Shown: piece by piece, positions 1-11,496 of the stretch | Numbering within the stretch: the first letter of the stretch is position 1 | How the letters are laid out: each line of letters begins with the position of its first letter | From: Pristionchus mayeri | Lineage: Eukaryota > Nematoda > Chromadorea > Rhabditida > Neodiplogasteridae | DNA length: 64,000 nucleotides | Assembly: GCA_036245805.1 (NCBI GenBank) | Contig: BTRK01000001.1 | Span: 6,076,001-6,140,000, forward strand | Direction: 5' to 3' | Notes under the pieces: model-generated | Databases searched by the model: none | What the model was told of the DNA's origin: nothing | Seen by the model: the letters and a program-made list of their open reading frames with translations, nothing else | Program-made: the position numbers and the translations under genes

Positions 1-432
1 ATCCCCCTCAGATTTGGAAGGAAGACTGGTCGATATCCGGATTCAACGAAGGCATTCATCAAGAAGAAGTTCGACGAGTACGCAAGACACAACAAGAAGC
101 TGAAGGGGGATGAGGCTGAGAGACTGATGAGAGCGGAGAAGTCCATTCAGCCAAGGGATTGGATGACCTTGAATCAGCTGAAGAACTACCTCAACACACT
201 GAGAGCACAGTTACCGAAGCTGAGAGTGTTCAGAAATGCAGTGGAACCCGATGAGGACGACGATGACTTCATTGAGGAGGTGGAAGTGGAACCCCAGGAT
301 GAGGACCTGATCTTCACTGAGGAATACTTTCATGAACACCTTACTCCTGATTTCCTCAAAAGAGTGTTCCTCAAGCCCGATGACCCAAAATACAGAACTC
401 CAATCCCGAAAACGGCAACAGAATACGATTGA
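1..432 (+). CDS. C-terminal exon of an unrecognised protein-coding gene
   Basis: The frame is open from the first base to a TGA at 430-432, so this is the 3' part of a gene that begins outside the window. The visible part encodes about 143 residues, rich in K/R at first and then strongly acidic (a run like DEDDDDFIEEVEVEPQDED). A short segment reads SIQPRDWMTLNQLKNYLNTL. Codon use is even and G/C-rich compared with the AT-rich DNA downstream, as expected of a real exon. No catalytic motif, membrane segment or zinc ligand is visible. The charge pattern would fit a nuclear or transposon-derived protein, but that is a guess. I do not recognise the family. Confidence 0.6.
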   Translation: MPLRFGRKTGRYPDSTKAFIKKKFDEYARHNKKLKGDEAERLMRAEKSIQPRDWMTLNQLKNYLNTLRAQLPKLRVFRNAVEPDEDDDDFIEEVEVEPQDEDLIFTEEYFHEHLTPDFLKRVFLKPDDPKYRTPIPKTATEYD

Positions 433-516
433 GCAGACTTTCTTTCGATTGTAATATTTTACCATTTTTTATTTGTAAATGATCAAAAACATGTATTCAC
501 GTTCGCTTTCACCATA

Positions 517-522
517 AATAAA
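517..522 (+). terminator. Poly(A) signal of the first gene
   Basis: A perfect AATAAA lies 85 bases past the stop codon at 432, in an AT-rich 3' UTR. It fits the end of the upstream gene on the same strand. Confidence 0.6.
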
Positions 523-689
523 GTTTTTACGTTAATTCCAGCCTCAGAAAAAAACATTGGTAAAGATTAGGAAAAAATGAAATTTTGAAATTTCTCACAT
601 TTGTCAAGTTTGATCAAAAATATCCATATTGAAGGCACAGCTGTGGATTTCGCAATTATTTTTCTTGGGTACATATTGACAAATGCTAC

Positions 690-1065
690 ATATTTATGCA
701 AAAAAATCCATTGAACGTTTCCTGCGTAATAGAGAAAATATTTTTTTTTGCTTGAAAAATTGATTTTTTGTTAATAACTTTGTTGTTTCTGATTTTCATA
801 ACAAATTTTCAACATAAAAGTTTCTTGAAATATTTTTCCGCGCATTGTGAGACCAAAACCACCTTTCTAGCTCAACAGGGAGCTGAAATACGGCAGGGCC
901 AGGTACAAAACCGGAAAAATCCTAAAAGCCGGTTCTGGGACCAATGACCTATATTTTTCGAAATAATCACTCCAGGGTATTATCATATCATAATATTAAT
1001 TAAATCCGTGAAATAAATTTTGAAAATGTTCCCACACACCTCCACTGACTCGTGATACACGTGTT
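690..1065. mobile_element. Half copy of the 7519-9580 palindromic element family
   Basis: This stretch matches, in order, the right arm of the complete palindrome at 7519-9580: the ATCCATTGAA...TTTCCTGCG segment, the block around AGCTGAAATA and CTAAAAGCCGG, and the terminal CCACTGACTCGTGATACACG. Only one arm is present, so it is a solo or truncated copy. The 433-690 stretch before it is AT-rich and shows nothing else I can name. Confidence 0.6.
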
Positions 1066-2364
1066 ACATATATTATCGGAAATTCTAAGTCGGATTCCTG
1101 TGATAGAAGCAACGATGTGTTGGGGGCTCCAAAAGTCGAAAAAGATTTCGCAACATTTAAGTGTGGCAGAATACGTTGCGAGTACAAGCAAAATTGCGCT
1201 TTTAGTGATCCCACTCATTTTTATTCATCTGTCACATAAATAGCAATATGATCTCAAAACACACGTCTTCTGAGAGATCGCAGGTGGGGTTTGACAAAAT
1301 GTTCAACGTGGTCCAATCTCCACAAAATTTTTATGGATGATACATCTGAGGCCCAATAACGTTTATGTAACATTTTGGAGCCGGGAATTGAAAAGTGCCT
1401 AAAAGCCGGCTTTGGAAATTTTGAAAATTCAAAAATTCATAAAATGTTTCAAAGTTGAGTAAAAAGGTCGATGAAAACACAGAAAGAATCCACTCGACGA
1501 GTAGAATAACTTTTCTATTGACACTTTTTGTGTGGGCAAAACATGAAAATATGAAAAGTAGAAAAAATCATTTTTTCATCATCAAAAACTGCATAAAAAT
1601 GGCCGTCGTGAAACAAAAAGCTATTAGTGTCCAGCTGATTTCATCATATTCGTGATCTACGTCCTTTTTTACCCCAGGTGACATTTTTTCAGGAAAATCG
1701 AAGATGTAATATGTTTCCATTTTTGGCCTCACACATGGCGAACCTCGTGTTTTCAAGCGAAATCTAAAATTTCATGATGTCATATTTGAGTAATTATCGC
1801 TCGTGAATATCTTTACTTTCCGTTTTCAATGTTTTATGATCTATTCATTCCGAGTTCCATTGAAAAAAAACGAAGATTTCAATACTTCATAAAATCATGA
1901 AATCTGAGAAATTTCGTGAAAAATGTGATTTTGTGAAGTATTGAAATCTTCGTTTTTCAATGGAACTCGGAATGAATAGATCATAAAACATTGAAAACGG
2001 AAAGTAAAGATATCCACGAGCGATAATTACTCAAACATGACATCATGAAATTTTCGATTTTGCTTGAAAACACGAGGTTCGCCATGTTTGAGGCCAAAAA
2101 TGGAAACATATTACATCTTCGATTTTCCTGAAAAAATCGGCTTGTTTAATCTGTCAGAAATGTGCGAGAAAAGTTGCGTAAAAAGTTGCGTAAAAAGTTC
2201 GCAAACTTCTGATTCTCTCCTGTTCGTGTACTCTCTCTCTTTCTCTAACCAGGTCGTTGAAAAGTTCACGAACTTTTCGACGAACTATGTTCGAAAATCA
2301 TACTTTTCTTTTGTTTTACTTATTTTTATAAACTATTTTTGCTTTTAACTTATGACTTCTTATA

Positions 2365-5272
2365 ATGACAACTTCTCCATTCTCCATTTTCCATTCGTGC
2401 GCCCGTGAGGGGTGGTCGTACTCCGATCGCCTCCTCTCTGGCGTGCGTTTGGGAGTCCCCAGTCGTCAGCTTGGACAACCGTACTGGGTCTCGCCTGTCC
2501 ATCGGATGCAGCCTTCTACCATCCGCGTCGGTTCTCTCAACGTACGAACTCTCCGAACAGCCGACCGAGTTGCCGAACTAGAAGATTGCGTGAGTGGGGT
2601 GCAATTCGACATAATCGCCCTCCAGGAACTAAGAAGAATTGGCCGTACGTCCCTGACCTTGAATGCCAGTGGCCATTTATTGGTTGGATACGGTACCAAG
2701 TCCGCCAATGGAACCGGATTTCTTGTGGCGCAGCAACTCGCCTCTCACGTAATCTTCCACTCGGTGAATGACAGATTGTCGTTCATTGACGTCCCACCTC
2801 TTGGCTTGCGTGTCATCACCGTATACGCCCCTACGACCAGTCACTCGGACCAAGATTACGACGCCATTTTGAATGAGTTAGGTGCACTCGTGGATTCCTC
2901 CTCCCATAGTGTTCGTCTACCTGGGGGAGGTAGGGGTCACGTAGTTGTCACTGGCGACTTCAATGCGAAGATAGGACGACGTCTGTCGGAGGATGAGCAC
3001 TATATTGGACGACACGGCCTAGGAGACAGAAATGATCGAGGCCAATGTCTCCTCGACTTTTGCACTGAGTCAAAACTGTTCGTTCACAACACGCGATTGG
3101 ATGTCCCCAAACATACAAACACGAAACCAAATTGACTACATTATATCCCGCAATAAGTCAATAATACAAGATGTGAATGTGGTCGGTCGATTCAACTTTA
3201 CAACCGATCATCGACTAGTTATGGCTCGTCTGAAAGTTCTGAACAAATCAAGGAGGTTTTACAATCAGCCTCGCCCTCTTCTGCAATTTGACCGAACACT
3301 GTTTACAAGAAAGATCATTTCGAAGTCTAAGGATGACTTCATGTGCTACAAGAAGATCACATGCACTATAGGAGAAATCGCACACGACTCAATGGTTCCG
3401 AGGCATCAAGACGAAAGATTTTCAAAGACGACAAAGGATCTATTCGAGAAAAGGAGGCGTATTAGAGATGTCACACCAAATGCTCATAATCGGATTGACT
3501 TTTGCCAGACAAACAAACTACTAAGATTCTCTATAGCCGAAGATCTGCGAAAGGCATTTGGAAGTGGTGAGAGAAGCTGTTAGATACGGGTACAGTACAC
3601 GAAGAGCGCTACGATCGTCGCAAATCGGAAATACTCAAATGAATCAGCTGGAAAAGACCGATGGTTCTATCGCCTACTCCAAAAATGACTTAAGACATGT
3701 TGTGAAATCTTATTATGATGATTTATTTGCAAGCAGACAAAGACCGTCTAGAGTGACGTGTAAATCAACTGAAACCTTCTTGCCTATTCTCAAAAGTGAA
3801 GTTGAATGCTCAATCAGGAAATTGAAGAATGGCAAGTCTCCTGGCCCAGATAAGATTACTGCAGAAATGTTGAAGAGTGGAATTGATATAATCTCCCAAC
3901 CTCTTACTTCATTATTCAACGAATGGATCGCCAAGGAGGAAGTGCCCGACAATCTCTCGAATTCACTCATTTCACTCATATTCAAGAAGGGGAATCAGTT
4001 AGATATCACAAACTACAGACCGATAGCGTTGCTAAATCTGATCTACAAAGTTTTTACATCCACGATCGATACACGAATAGAGTGTACGTTAAATGCAAGC
4101 CAAACTCACGATCAAGCCGGATTCAGAAGGAATTATTCAACACTTGATCACTCCTTTACTATAAGCGAGATTATAAGCAAATCAATGGAATATGACTTTC
4201 CCTGTTTCATGGTCTTCATTGACTATACCAAAGCGTTTGACAGCATCGAATTCGGTTCGGTTTGGGCAGCATTGTCAAAACAAGGAATAGATTCTAAAAT
4301 TGTGAACGTTATGAGAAATGTGTACAACAAAAGTCAAGTATGTGTGAGATTGGGCAAGGAAAAAGTTCCTATTGACATAGCAAAAGGTGTCCGACAAGGA
4401 GACCCACTATCCCCTCATTTATTCAATGCAGTGCTGCAAGAATGTTTTAGTGAGCTGAACTGGCAGAATTACGGAATAAATATAGATGGAAAACGGCTGA
4501 ACAATCTCAGATATGCGGATGACGTCGTATTGGTTTCTCATTTTGCGCAAGAAGCTCAAACAATGATAGATGATCTATGCACAGCAAGCAGGAAAGTCGG
4601 TCTCGTTATAAACAAGAAGAAGACTGTTGTTATGTCAAATCGAAACCAGCCACGACTAATCGCGGACCACGAAGCTCTGAAATACGTCAATTCTTTCATC
4701 TACCTTGGAATACGCGTCTCTTTTGATCAATGCCTAATGCAAGAAATTAATCGCAGGATCGGAAGTGCATGGAGAGGGTTTAACCGGTTTCACGAGTTCC
4801 TCACGAACAGAAAGATTGAAATGGGACTGAAGAGACGAGTGTACATGATGTGTGTTGTGCCAGCTCTGTTATATGGATCTGAACTATGGAGTCCGACGAA
4901 AAAGATACATACTCGGCTCATTGTAGCACAGCGTAGTATGATGCGGAAAATGTGCGGAGTAACAAGATTGGAACGCCGAACGAATGATTGGCTGTCTCTA
5001 AAAGTCCCTCTCCCAGATATCCGAGCACAGGCAATGGAAAGGAAATGGTTTTGGGCCGCAAGACTGGCATATATAAATGACGACAGATGGACAAAACGTG
5101 TGATGGACTGGACTCCGTACGATCGAGCCAGGCCATTGGCAGACCAAAAACAAGATGGAAGGACGAATTTGTGAAGCAACTTGGAGCTAATTGGGGGAGC
5201 GTTTGCACAAGAGACCCCGATAAATGGAAGAACTGTATCATCCACCAGGCCCAGACCTTGATCAATGGATAA
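2365..5272 (+). pseudogene. RTE-like polyprotein (endonuclease + reverse transcriptase), frameshifted
   Basis: This is the single LINE protein, now in four frame segments. At 2365-3135 is the endonuclease: GSLNVRTL, IIALQELRR with the catalytic Glu, LRVITVYAPT and VVTGDFNAKIG. At 3032-3583 is its end, with NQIDYIISR and TTDHRLVMARL. At 3558-5174 is the reverse transcriptase: KNGKSPGPDKITAEML, NYRPIALLNLIYKVFTS, FIDYTKAFDS, GVRQGDPLSPHLFN and the catalytic LRYADDVVLVS. At 5087-5272 is the C-terminal tail, IGRPKTRWKDEF to a TAA. The second copy at 15800-17763 shows where frames were lost: a deletion near 3100, a missing T near 3556 and an indel near 5135. The element is dead as it stands. Confidence 0.88.
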
Positions 5273-5287
5273 ATAATGATAATGATG
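2373..5287 (+). mobile_element. RTE-like non-LTR retrotransposon, nearly full length
   Basis: The insertion is bounded by an 11-bp target duplication, ATAATGACAAC, at 2362-2372 and 5288-5298. It lies inside the palindromic MITE and its 3' end is a short GATAAT-type repeat instead of poly(A), as in RTE elements. It encodes an apurinic-like endonuclease followed by a reverse transcriptase, with several frame breaks (see the pseudogene entry). Confidence 0.9.
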
Positions 5288-5298
5288 ATAATGACAAC

Positions 5299-6147
5299 CT
5301 TCCCTTAGATGGAATAGCTTCAGAATACAGCGTAGTGAAAGTAAACAGGGTTGGAGTATTTTTTTCGAAAATGGGTCACCACTTTCCCCACCCTGTAATG
5401 TCAAGCTATTCCATCAGAGGGAAGGTTGTTCTTATAAGCAGTCATAAGTTGAAAGCAAAAATAATTGATAAAAATAAGTAAAACAAAAGAAAAGTACGAA
5501 TTTCGAACATAGTTCGTCGAAAAGTTCGTGAACTTTTCAAGAAGCTGCGTGAAAAGTTAGAGAAAGGCGAGAGAGCACGCGTTCTTGATAGAGGGAAAAG
5601 GAAGCAGTGATTGTTTACTTCCTTTTCCCTCTCTCAAGAATGCGTGCTCTCTCGCCTTTCTCTAACTTTTCACGCAGCTCCTTGAAAAGTTCGTTAAAAA
5701 CCGGCATTAATTCGTTCGAAATTCGTACTTTTCTTTTGTTTTACTTATTTTTATCAATTATTTTTTATCTTACCTTATGACTGCGTATAAGAACAACCTT
5801 CCCTCTGATGGAATAGCTTGACATTACAGGGTGGGGAAAGTGGCGACCCATTTTCGAAAAAAATACTCCAACCCTGTTTACTTTCACTACGCTGTATTCT
5901 GAAGCTATTCCAGCTAAGGGAAGGTTGTCATTATAAGAAATCATAAGTTAAAAGCAAAAATAGTTTATAAAAGTAAGTAAAACAAAAGAAAAGTATGATT
6001 TTCGAACACAGTTCGTCGAAAAGTTCGTGAACTTTTCATCGACCTGGTTAGAGAAAGAGAGAGAGCATGCGAAATGGAGAGAATCAGAAGTTCGCGAACT
6101 TTTTACGCAACTTTTTCTCGCACATTTCTGACAGATTAAACAGGCCG
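5299..6147. repeat. Palindromic core and right end of the 2138-6147 MITE
   Basis: 5299-5600 is the reverse complement of 5612-5930. The hairpin centre carries a GAGAGAGCACGCG / CGCGTGCTCTCTC-type pyrimidine-purine stretch. From about 5919 to 6147 the sequence is the reverse complement of 2138-2371, giving terminal inverted repeats of about 230 bp. Confidence 0.85.
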
Positions 6148-7518
6148 AATGTCACCTGGAGTAAAAAAGGGCGTAGATCACGAATATGATGAAATCAGCT
6201 GGACACTAATAGCTTTTTTTTCACGGCGGAAATTTTTATGCAAATTTTTGATGATGAAAAATGATTTTTTCTACTTTTCATATTTTCATGTTTTACCCAC
6301 ACAAAAAAAGTATCAACAGAAAAGTTATTCTACTCGTCGAGTGGATTCTTTCTGTGTTTTCAACGACCTTTGTACTCAACATTGAAGCATTTTATGAATT
6401 TTTGAATTTTCAAAATTTCCAGAGCCGGCTTTTAGGCACTTTTCAATTCCCGGCTCCAAAATGTTACATAAACGTTAGTGGGCATCAGATGTATCATCCA
6501 AAAAAATTTTGTGGAGATTGGACCACGTTGAACATTTTGTCAAAATGGGGGCTAGGATTCATGCAATCTCTCAGAAGACGTGTGATAAAGTAAGAACTGC
6601 CGATTTCGTTGCGAGCTCCAAAATAATGCTATTTGCGAATTTGAGTTCGTTAGAAATTTCTTATTATGGGAAACACTGGTTGGAACAAATTTGATGATTT
6701 ACCCTCAGATTCCACTCGTTTCTCTCATGAAATACAAAATATAAGCATGCGTTTCAAACCTTTTGTCAGCTTTCCAATTCTATACTTGAGGAATTCCGGT
6801 TTTGTTTCAGAGATCAATTCCAGTTAAGGATTACTGAATATTTTAAATATGGAACGGTGTTTTCAATTCCTTCATTTGTCTACTCTTCGTTCAACTTTTA
6901 CATCGATTTCGTGTTTTTGTGCCCGGAAACTTACAACTCGACACTCTCCGGGTACGACGTAAAAATCCACATTTTTGAAACATGTTTCCCTTTGAAGAAT
7001 TTCGCACACATTCGAATTGCGTCTGGATTGGCACAATGGATCGACAGGTAATTGAAGTGGGTTCGAGGGAAGGAAGTGTTCAATAGCTCGAAAAAACTCT
7101 GTAATTTCACGAAATCGACTGCTACCTGAAGAGGAAAGACATGTTTGAATGATGGTAAATGCACTCTTACACTGTTATACATTGGTTTAGTTATATCGAG
7201 CTTCGCAACTGCTTGTAAGATAACATATTTAAAAATATGAGAACCAATTGAAAATGCCGCGTACGATTTTGTTTCTCTCCTGAAATATTAAATTTGTTTT
7301 TACTAGTGGGAGGTCAGTGCTCATCTCTTTTTCAGTGCCCACGCCCTTGCTTCGATCCCAGGTCCCAAATAGTATAAATTAGCGGGAGTAATGTCCCTTG
7401 TTCTAATGGGATTCCTATCATGAGAACTGGGTGACAAAGTTATAGTTTTTTTGGAGATTCTGAACCCCTGCCTTTGGACATGATTATTGAATCAGAACCC
7501 ATTATTTAACCGTTTTAA

Positions 7519-9580
7519 CACGGGTATCACGAGTCAGTGGATGTAATTCCGATACCTTGGAAGCATTTTCAAAATTTTGATCTCGAAGTTGATCCTTATT
7601 ATGATGAGGGAATACCCCGGAGTGATGATTTCGAAAAATTTAGGTGTTAGGTCCCAGAGCCGGCTTTTAGGAATTTTACGGTTTTACACCCGGCTATACT
7701 GTATTTCAGCTCCCAGATGAGCTACATAGGCGGCACAGGGCTCAAAATGTCCGGAAAATTATTTCCTGCAACTTTCACGTTGCAAACTTTTCACGGGAAC
7801 AACAATTGTAAATACTACGGACAAAAAACCGATTTCAAAATCAGAAAAAAATTGTTTTCACCATCATGCAGGAAACCTTGGGAGGGTGACAAAACGAAAA
7901 CCGACAAAACGGAAACAATTATGTATACAAATGTAGTGGAGCGCATACCAGTGCAACAACTCACACTTCCCTAGGTCAAATCCCGAGGGAGCTGTGAATT
8001 GTTTCCGTTTTGTCGGTTTTCGTTTTGTCACCCCCCCCCCCCGAAACTTTCAATGGATTTTTATTCCATATAATAAAAGAATAATCACTCATGTGTACAG
8101 GAAAAATATTGGCGAAGTAAATATCTTACCCCCAAAACCCGATATTCGGCCCGGAACATGGTGATGTGATATATTTTCAGAATTTATTCCCTCCATTGCG
8201 CCTGTATTAACTTATTAGCCATACATGACGGTGATTTTATATGTTTCTGGAATGGGTAAATTAGTTACTGCAGAAAAACCCAAAGTTCCACAAAGTTTGA
8301 AAGAATCGATTTTCACAACCTCAATTTATCCCAAGTTTGTGTATTTATAAATTCGTACGTTGGCATATGCATCTGGGATGAATATGTAATATTTAAAGTA
8401 GATGCCGACTAGAGTCGATATATAATAGAATCATTCGATCCAATGTTTCGAATCTCCTGTATTCTTCACTCGAACATGCTACCACGAGAGCTACCACGTT
8501 AAAAATTATCAAAATTGTTTTTCGGCTAACATTATGTGGTTCCTGACCGTATTTGCGCATCTAAAATCATAAAAAAATGCTTACTTAGTTATATTACATC
8601 AAGAAATAAGGAAATAAATACGTTCATAAACATATCAAAAATTTCAAAATATAAAAAAAAATGTTTTTTTCTATCCAAAGATGTTTTGGCGACGTTATCT
8701 GACAATCGCATCCGATTTATGATTTTAGATGTGCAAATACGGTCAGGAACCACACAATTTTATCCGAAAAACAATTTTGATAAATTTTAACTCTCTCGTG
8801 GTAGCATGTTCGAGTGAAGAATACACGAGATTCGAAAGCTTGGATCGAATGTTTCTATTATATTTCTACTCTAGTCGGTATCTACTATAAATATTACATA
8901 TTCATCCCAGATGCATATGCCAACGTGCGAACTTATAAATACACAAACTTGGGACAAATTGAGGTTGTGAAAATCGATTTTCCAAACTTTGTCGAACTTT
9001 GGGTTTTATCTGCAGTAACTGATTTACCCATTCCAGAAACATATAAAATCACCGTCATGTATGGCTAGTAAGTTAATACAGGCGCAATGGAGGGAATAAA
9101 TTCTGAAAATGTATCATCTCCATGTTCCGGGCCGAATATCACGTTTTGGGGGTAAGATATTTACTTCGCCAATATTTTTCCTGTACACATGAGTGATTAT
9201 TCTTTTATTATATGGAATAAAAATCCATTGAAAGTTTCCTGCGTGATGGTGAGAACAATTTTTTTCTGATTTTGAAATCAGTTTCTCGTCCGTAGTATTT
9301 TCAGTTGTTGTTCCCGTAAAGAGTTTTCAACATGAAAGTTGTAGGAAATAATTTTGAGACATTTTGAGCCCTGTGCCGCCACTGTAGCTTATCTGGAACT
9401 GAAATACAGTATAGCCGAGCGCAAAACCGGAAAATTCCTAAAAGCCGGCTCTGGGACCTAACACCTAAATTTTTCGAAATCTTCATTTCAAAGGTATTCC
9501 CGCATCAGAATAAGGATCAAATTCGAGATCAAAATTTTGAAAATGCTCCCGCACTCCTCCACTGACTCGTGATACACGTG
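7519..9580. mobile_element. 2.06-kb palindromic element flanked by TTAA
   Basis: The two arms (about 7519-8540 and 8740-9580) are inverted copies meeting near 8640. The ends read CACGGGTATCACGAGTCAG and, reverse complemented, CACGTGTATCACGAGTCAG. TTAA flanks it at 7515-7518 and 9581-9584, the target duplication typical of piggyBac-type transposition, though the termini are not the classic CCC type. No transposase gene is visible. It sits in an intron of the relic at 6760-9829, and its left arm carries the small insertion at 7877-8042. Confidence 0.8.
7877..8042. mobile_element. 166-bp hairpin MITE with 5-bp target duplication GAAAC
   Basis: The element begins GGGAGGGTGACAAAACG and ends with the inverted match plus a run of C. 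The stem includes GACAAAACGAAAACCGAC. GAAAC is present on both sides (7872-7876 and 8043-8047). The other arm of the host palindrome shows the empty site with a single GAAAC. A 5' half with the same layout but altered words occurs near 31068. Confidence 0.8.
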
Positions 9581-9881
9581 TTAATTACTTGCCGAGTTGT
9601 TTGTGATTTCTTCATCTTCGACGTGTAGGACATCGATAACTATTTCTCGCTCTTTGGCGAAATTATTGAACATGTTTCTTGCATTTTGGGAGACCTGTAA
9701 GCCAATGAACTACAATATTGAACCACGAGTGAATTGTACCTCTCTGAGCTGGAGAAATGATTGATCCGTCATGAATTTGCAAATATTGCGCTGTACATTT
9801 CCAGAAAGATTTGGAAATTTAACAGACATTTTCGAGGAGTGCCTTGAAAAAGATGTTAAAGCGGGAAAAACCCCTTGGATT

Positions 9882-11044
9882 ATATCAGGCCTCTCACGAG
9901 AGAATCGGGACAACGAGTTGACATTGAAAATGAAAATATTTGATTTTGAAAGTTTGTTAGTACGGGTATAGGGTGTAGAAGATTTTCCTTGTTCGGTTCG
10001 ACCCCAATACCGCAGCAGGCTGCTGCAAACTTGAGACATATGCAGCCGCAGCAGGCTGCTGCAAACTTGAGACATATGGCATTGGTTATTGAGGTTTTCA
10101 ACAATAAAATTGGTGCCATTTGTACACAAATGTAGTTCTATGATCAAATTAACCATTTTGGCGCACTTTGTTAATTTTTCACTTTTGCGACCGTTGCAGC
10201 AGACCCATGCAAGACCAGTTTTTAATTTCTAAGTTGAACAGTCATTTTTTGCACCAAACCAAACTTTCCCACTTTGTAGAGCTTGAAATTCTGCATTACC
10301 ACATTTTTCTTTGATTTTATCTCGGTGGCCCTGGTACATTCTCAAGCCGGCGAAAACCTCATAACTGGCTGCACGGTTCACCTGCAGTGGAACTGAGTCG
10401 CAAGTTCGAACCCCAGCCATGACAGACACTTTTTTGCCATGTGATATCATCGAGAAAGCAAGACTGGAAGTATTACGGATCATATGAATGAGCAAAATAT
10501 AGGGCAAAAATGTGTATGCCATGGCTGGGGTTCGAACTTGCGACTTGGAGTACTCAGTTCCACTGCAGGTAATCCGTGCAGCCCGCTATGAGGTATTCGC
10601 CATGTACCAGGACCACCGAGATAAAATAAAAGAAAAATGTGGTATATGCAGAATTTCAAGCTCTACAAACTGGGAAAGTTTGGTTTGGTGCAAAAAATGA
10701 CTGTTCAACTTAGAAATTAAAAACTGATCTTGCATGGGCCTGCTGCAACGGTCGCAAAAGTGAAAAATTAACAAAGTGCGCCAAAATGGTTAATTTGATC
10801 ATAGAAACACATTTGTGTGCAAATGACACCAATTTTATTGTTGAAATCCTCAATAACCAATGACCCATGTCTCAAGTTTGCAGCAGCCTGCTGCGGCTGC
10901 AGCGCATATAAAAAATTTGAGACTTCGGTTTTAGTCTAGTCTAGGCAAGTACTAGATAGAAAGATTATAAGCAAAATTTTCCAAAATTCGAATGTCAACT
11001 GAAAATGCCGATTTGTCCCGATTCTCTCGTGAGGGGCCTGATAT
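9882..11044. mobile_element. 1.16-kb palindromic element with tRNA-like B-box segments
   Basis: The ends ATATCAGGCCTCTCACGAGA and TCTCGTGAGGGGCCTGATAT are inverted copies, and the arms meet near 10475. Each arm carries GGGGTTCGAACTTGCGAC, which has a tRNA B-box (GGTTCGAAC) and suggests an incorporated tRNA-derived sequence. The left arm also has a tandem duplication of GCAGCAGGCTGCTGCAAAC at about 10013 and 10050. The left end overlaps the upstream side of the relic gene at 6760-9829. Confidence 0.75.
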
Positions 11045-11236
11045 GAATATAACGTAGGCATGTACAGATAGGATCCCTAAACCATTATCCAAATCCGAAA
11101 TTCGTGTCTTCGTGTCAAGTGTCTAGCTCAACTGTGAGCCGAGATACAAGCGTTTGAAGTTTCTACAGGGCTAACGGACAATCAAGATAGTTTGAAAATA
11201 AGGTAGATTCAGGGAAGCGGTCTATGTAAATGGTCA

Positions 11237-11341
11237 GAGAACACAGAGGAAGGGAAGGAAAGAGGAGAGGAGCGGGCGTGGGTATGCCGTCTGCCGCTCT
11301 CGCCTCCTCTCTCGCGCGTTCGATTTGCATACAGTGTTCTC
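11237..11341. repeat. Imperfect hairpin of purine/pyrimidine-rich sequence
   Basis: AGAACACAGAGGAAGG on the left folds against a CCTCCTCTCTCGCG...CAGTGTTCT right side. It is of the GAGAGAG/CTCTCTC type that recurs through the window. The rest of 11045-11884 shows no gene apart from the duplicated block at 11497-11640. Confidence 0.5.
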
Positions 11342-11496
11342 GTCATTGCTAAGTGTTTCCGCGCGGGATTCTCAGTGGTTTCGGGTGCTTTAAGTATCAC
11401 TGTATCACGGTGGTACCACAATATTAACATCTATACTTTTAAAAAAAGCTAATATTGGCGTTCTAAAGGAGAGCATGTATAAACAGTCGAGGCGTA

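Larger units (their letters stand above)
2138..6147. mobile_element. Palindromic MITE with 3-bp target duplication, itself split by an RTE LINE
   Basis: The ends read CGGCTTGTTTAATCTGTCAG on the left and, reverse complemented, CGGCCTGTTTAATCTGTCAG on the right. The flanks are AAT at 2135-2137 and 6148-6150, and the other palindrome arm shows the empty site with one AAT. Without the LINE (2373-5298) the element is about 1.08 kb, almost entirely one palindrome centred near 5605. The same termini bound a 184-bp element at 24651-24834 that also has a 3-bp duplication (AGT). A 3-bp duplication fits PIF/Harbinger or CACTA-type transposases, but no transposase is visible, so the superfamily is unassigned. 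Confidence 0.85.
1258..6590. mobile_element. Outer palindromic (foldback) element, interrupted
   Basis: The left arm 1258-1893 is the reverse complement of 1924-2137 plus 6148-6590. The arms are about 650 bp and meet near 1908. The right arm is cut at 2137/2138 by the element at 2138-6147, and removing that element restores a continuous palindrome. Landmarks are ACACGTCTTCTGAGAG on the left against CTCTCAGAAGACGTGT on the right, and CCGGCTTTTAGGCACTTTTC near the middle of the right arm. No transposase is visible, so it looks non-autonomous. Small frames inside it are palindrome artefacts. Confidence 0.8.
6760..9829 (-). pseudogene. F-box-like gene relic, paralog of the gene at 11885-13174
   Basis: Five exons match the intact paralog. 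Exon 1 is 9740-9829 (MSVKFPNLSGNV, then QSFLQLRE), exon 2 starts at 9694, exon 3 is 7171-7279, exon 4 is 6935-7125 (191 bp, the same length as the paralog) and exon 5 is 6760-6833 (74 bp, same length). It is broken in several ways. Exon 3 is 109 bp against 108 in the paralog, so the frame shifts. Exon 5 has an in-frame TAA where the paralog reads PSLELISE. Exons 6 and 7 are missing, apparently cut off by the palindromic sequence that ends near 6590. The intron between exons 2 and 3 holds the 2-kb palindrome 7519-9580. The N-terminus has the helical pattern of a degenerate F-box. Confidence 0.75.

Noticed and set aside
1455..2348. Short frames beginning MKTRGSPC on both strands in mirror positions
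   Set aside because: They are two arms of one palindrome read in opposite directions and run into different sequence at the insertion point; no splice or codon signal supports them.
3713..5404. Antisense frames up to 204 codons under the first reverse transcriptase
   Set aside because: They are shadows of the LINE coding strand, which has clear reverse transcriptase motifs.
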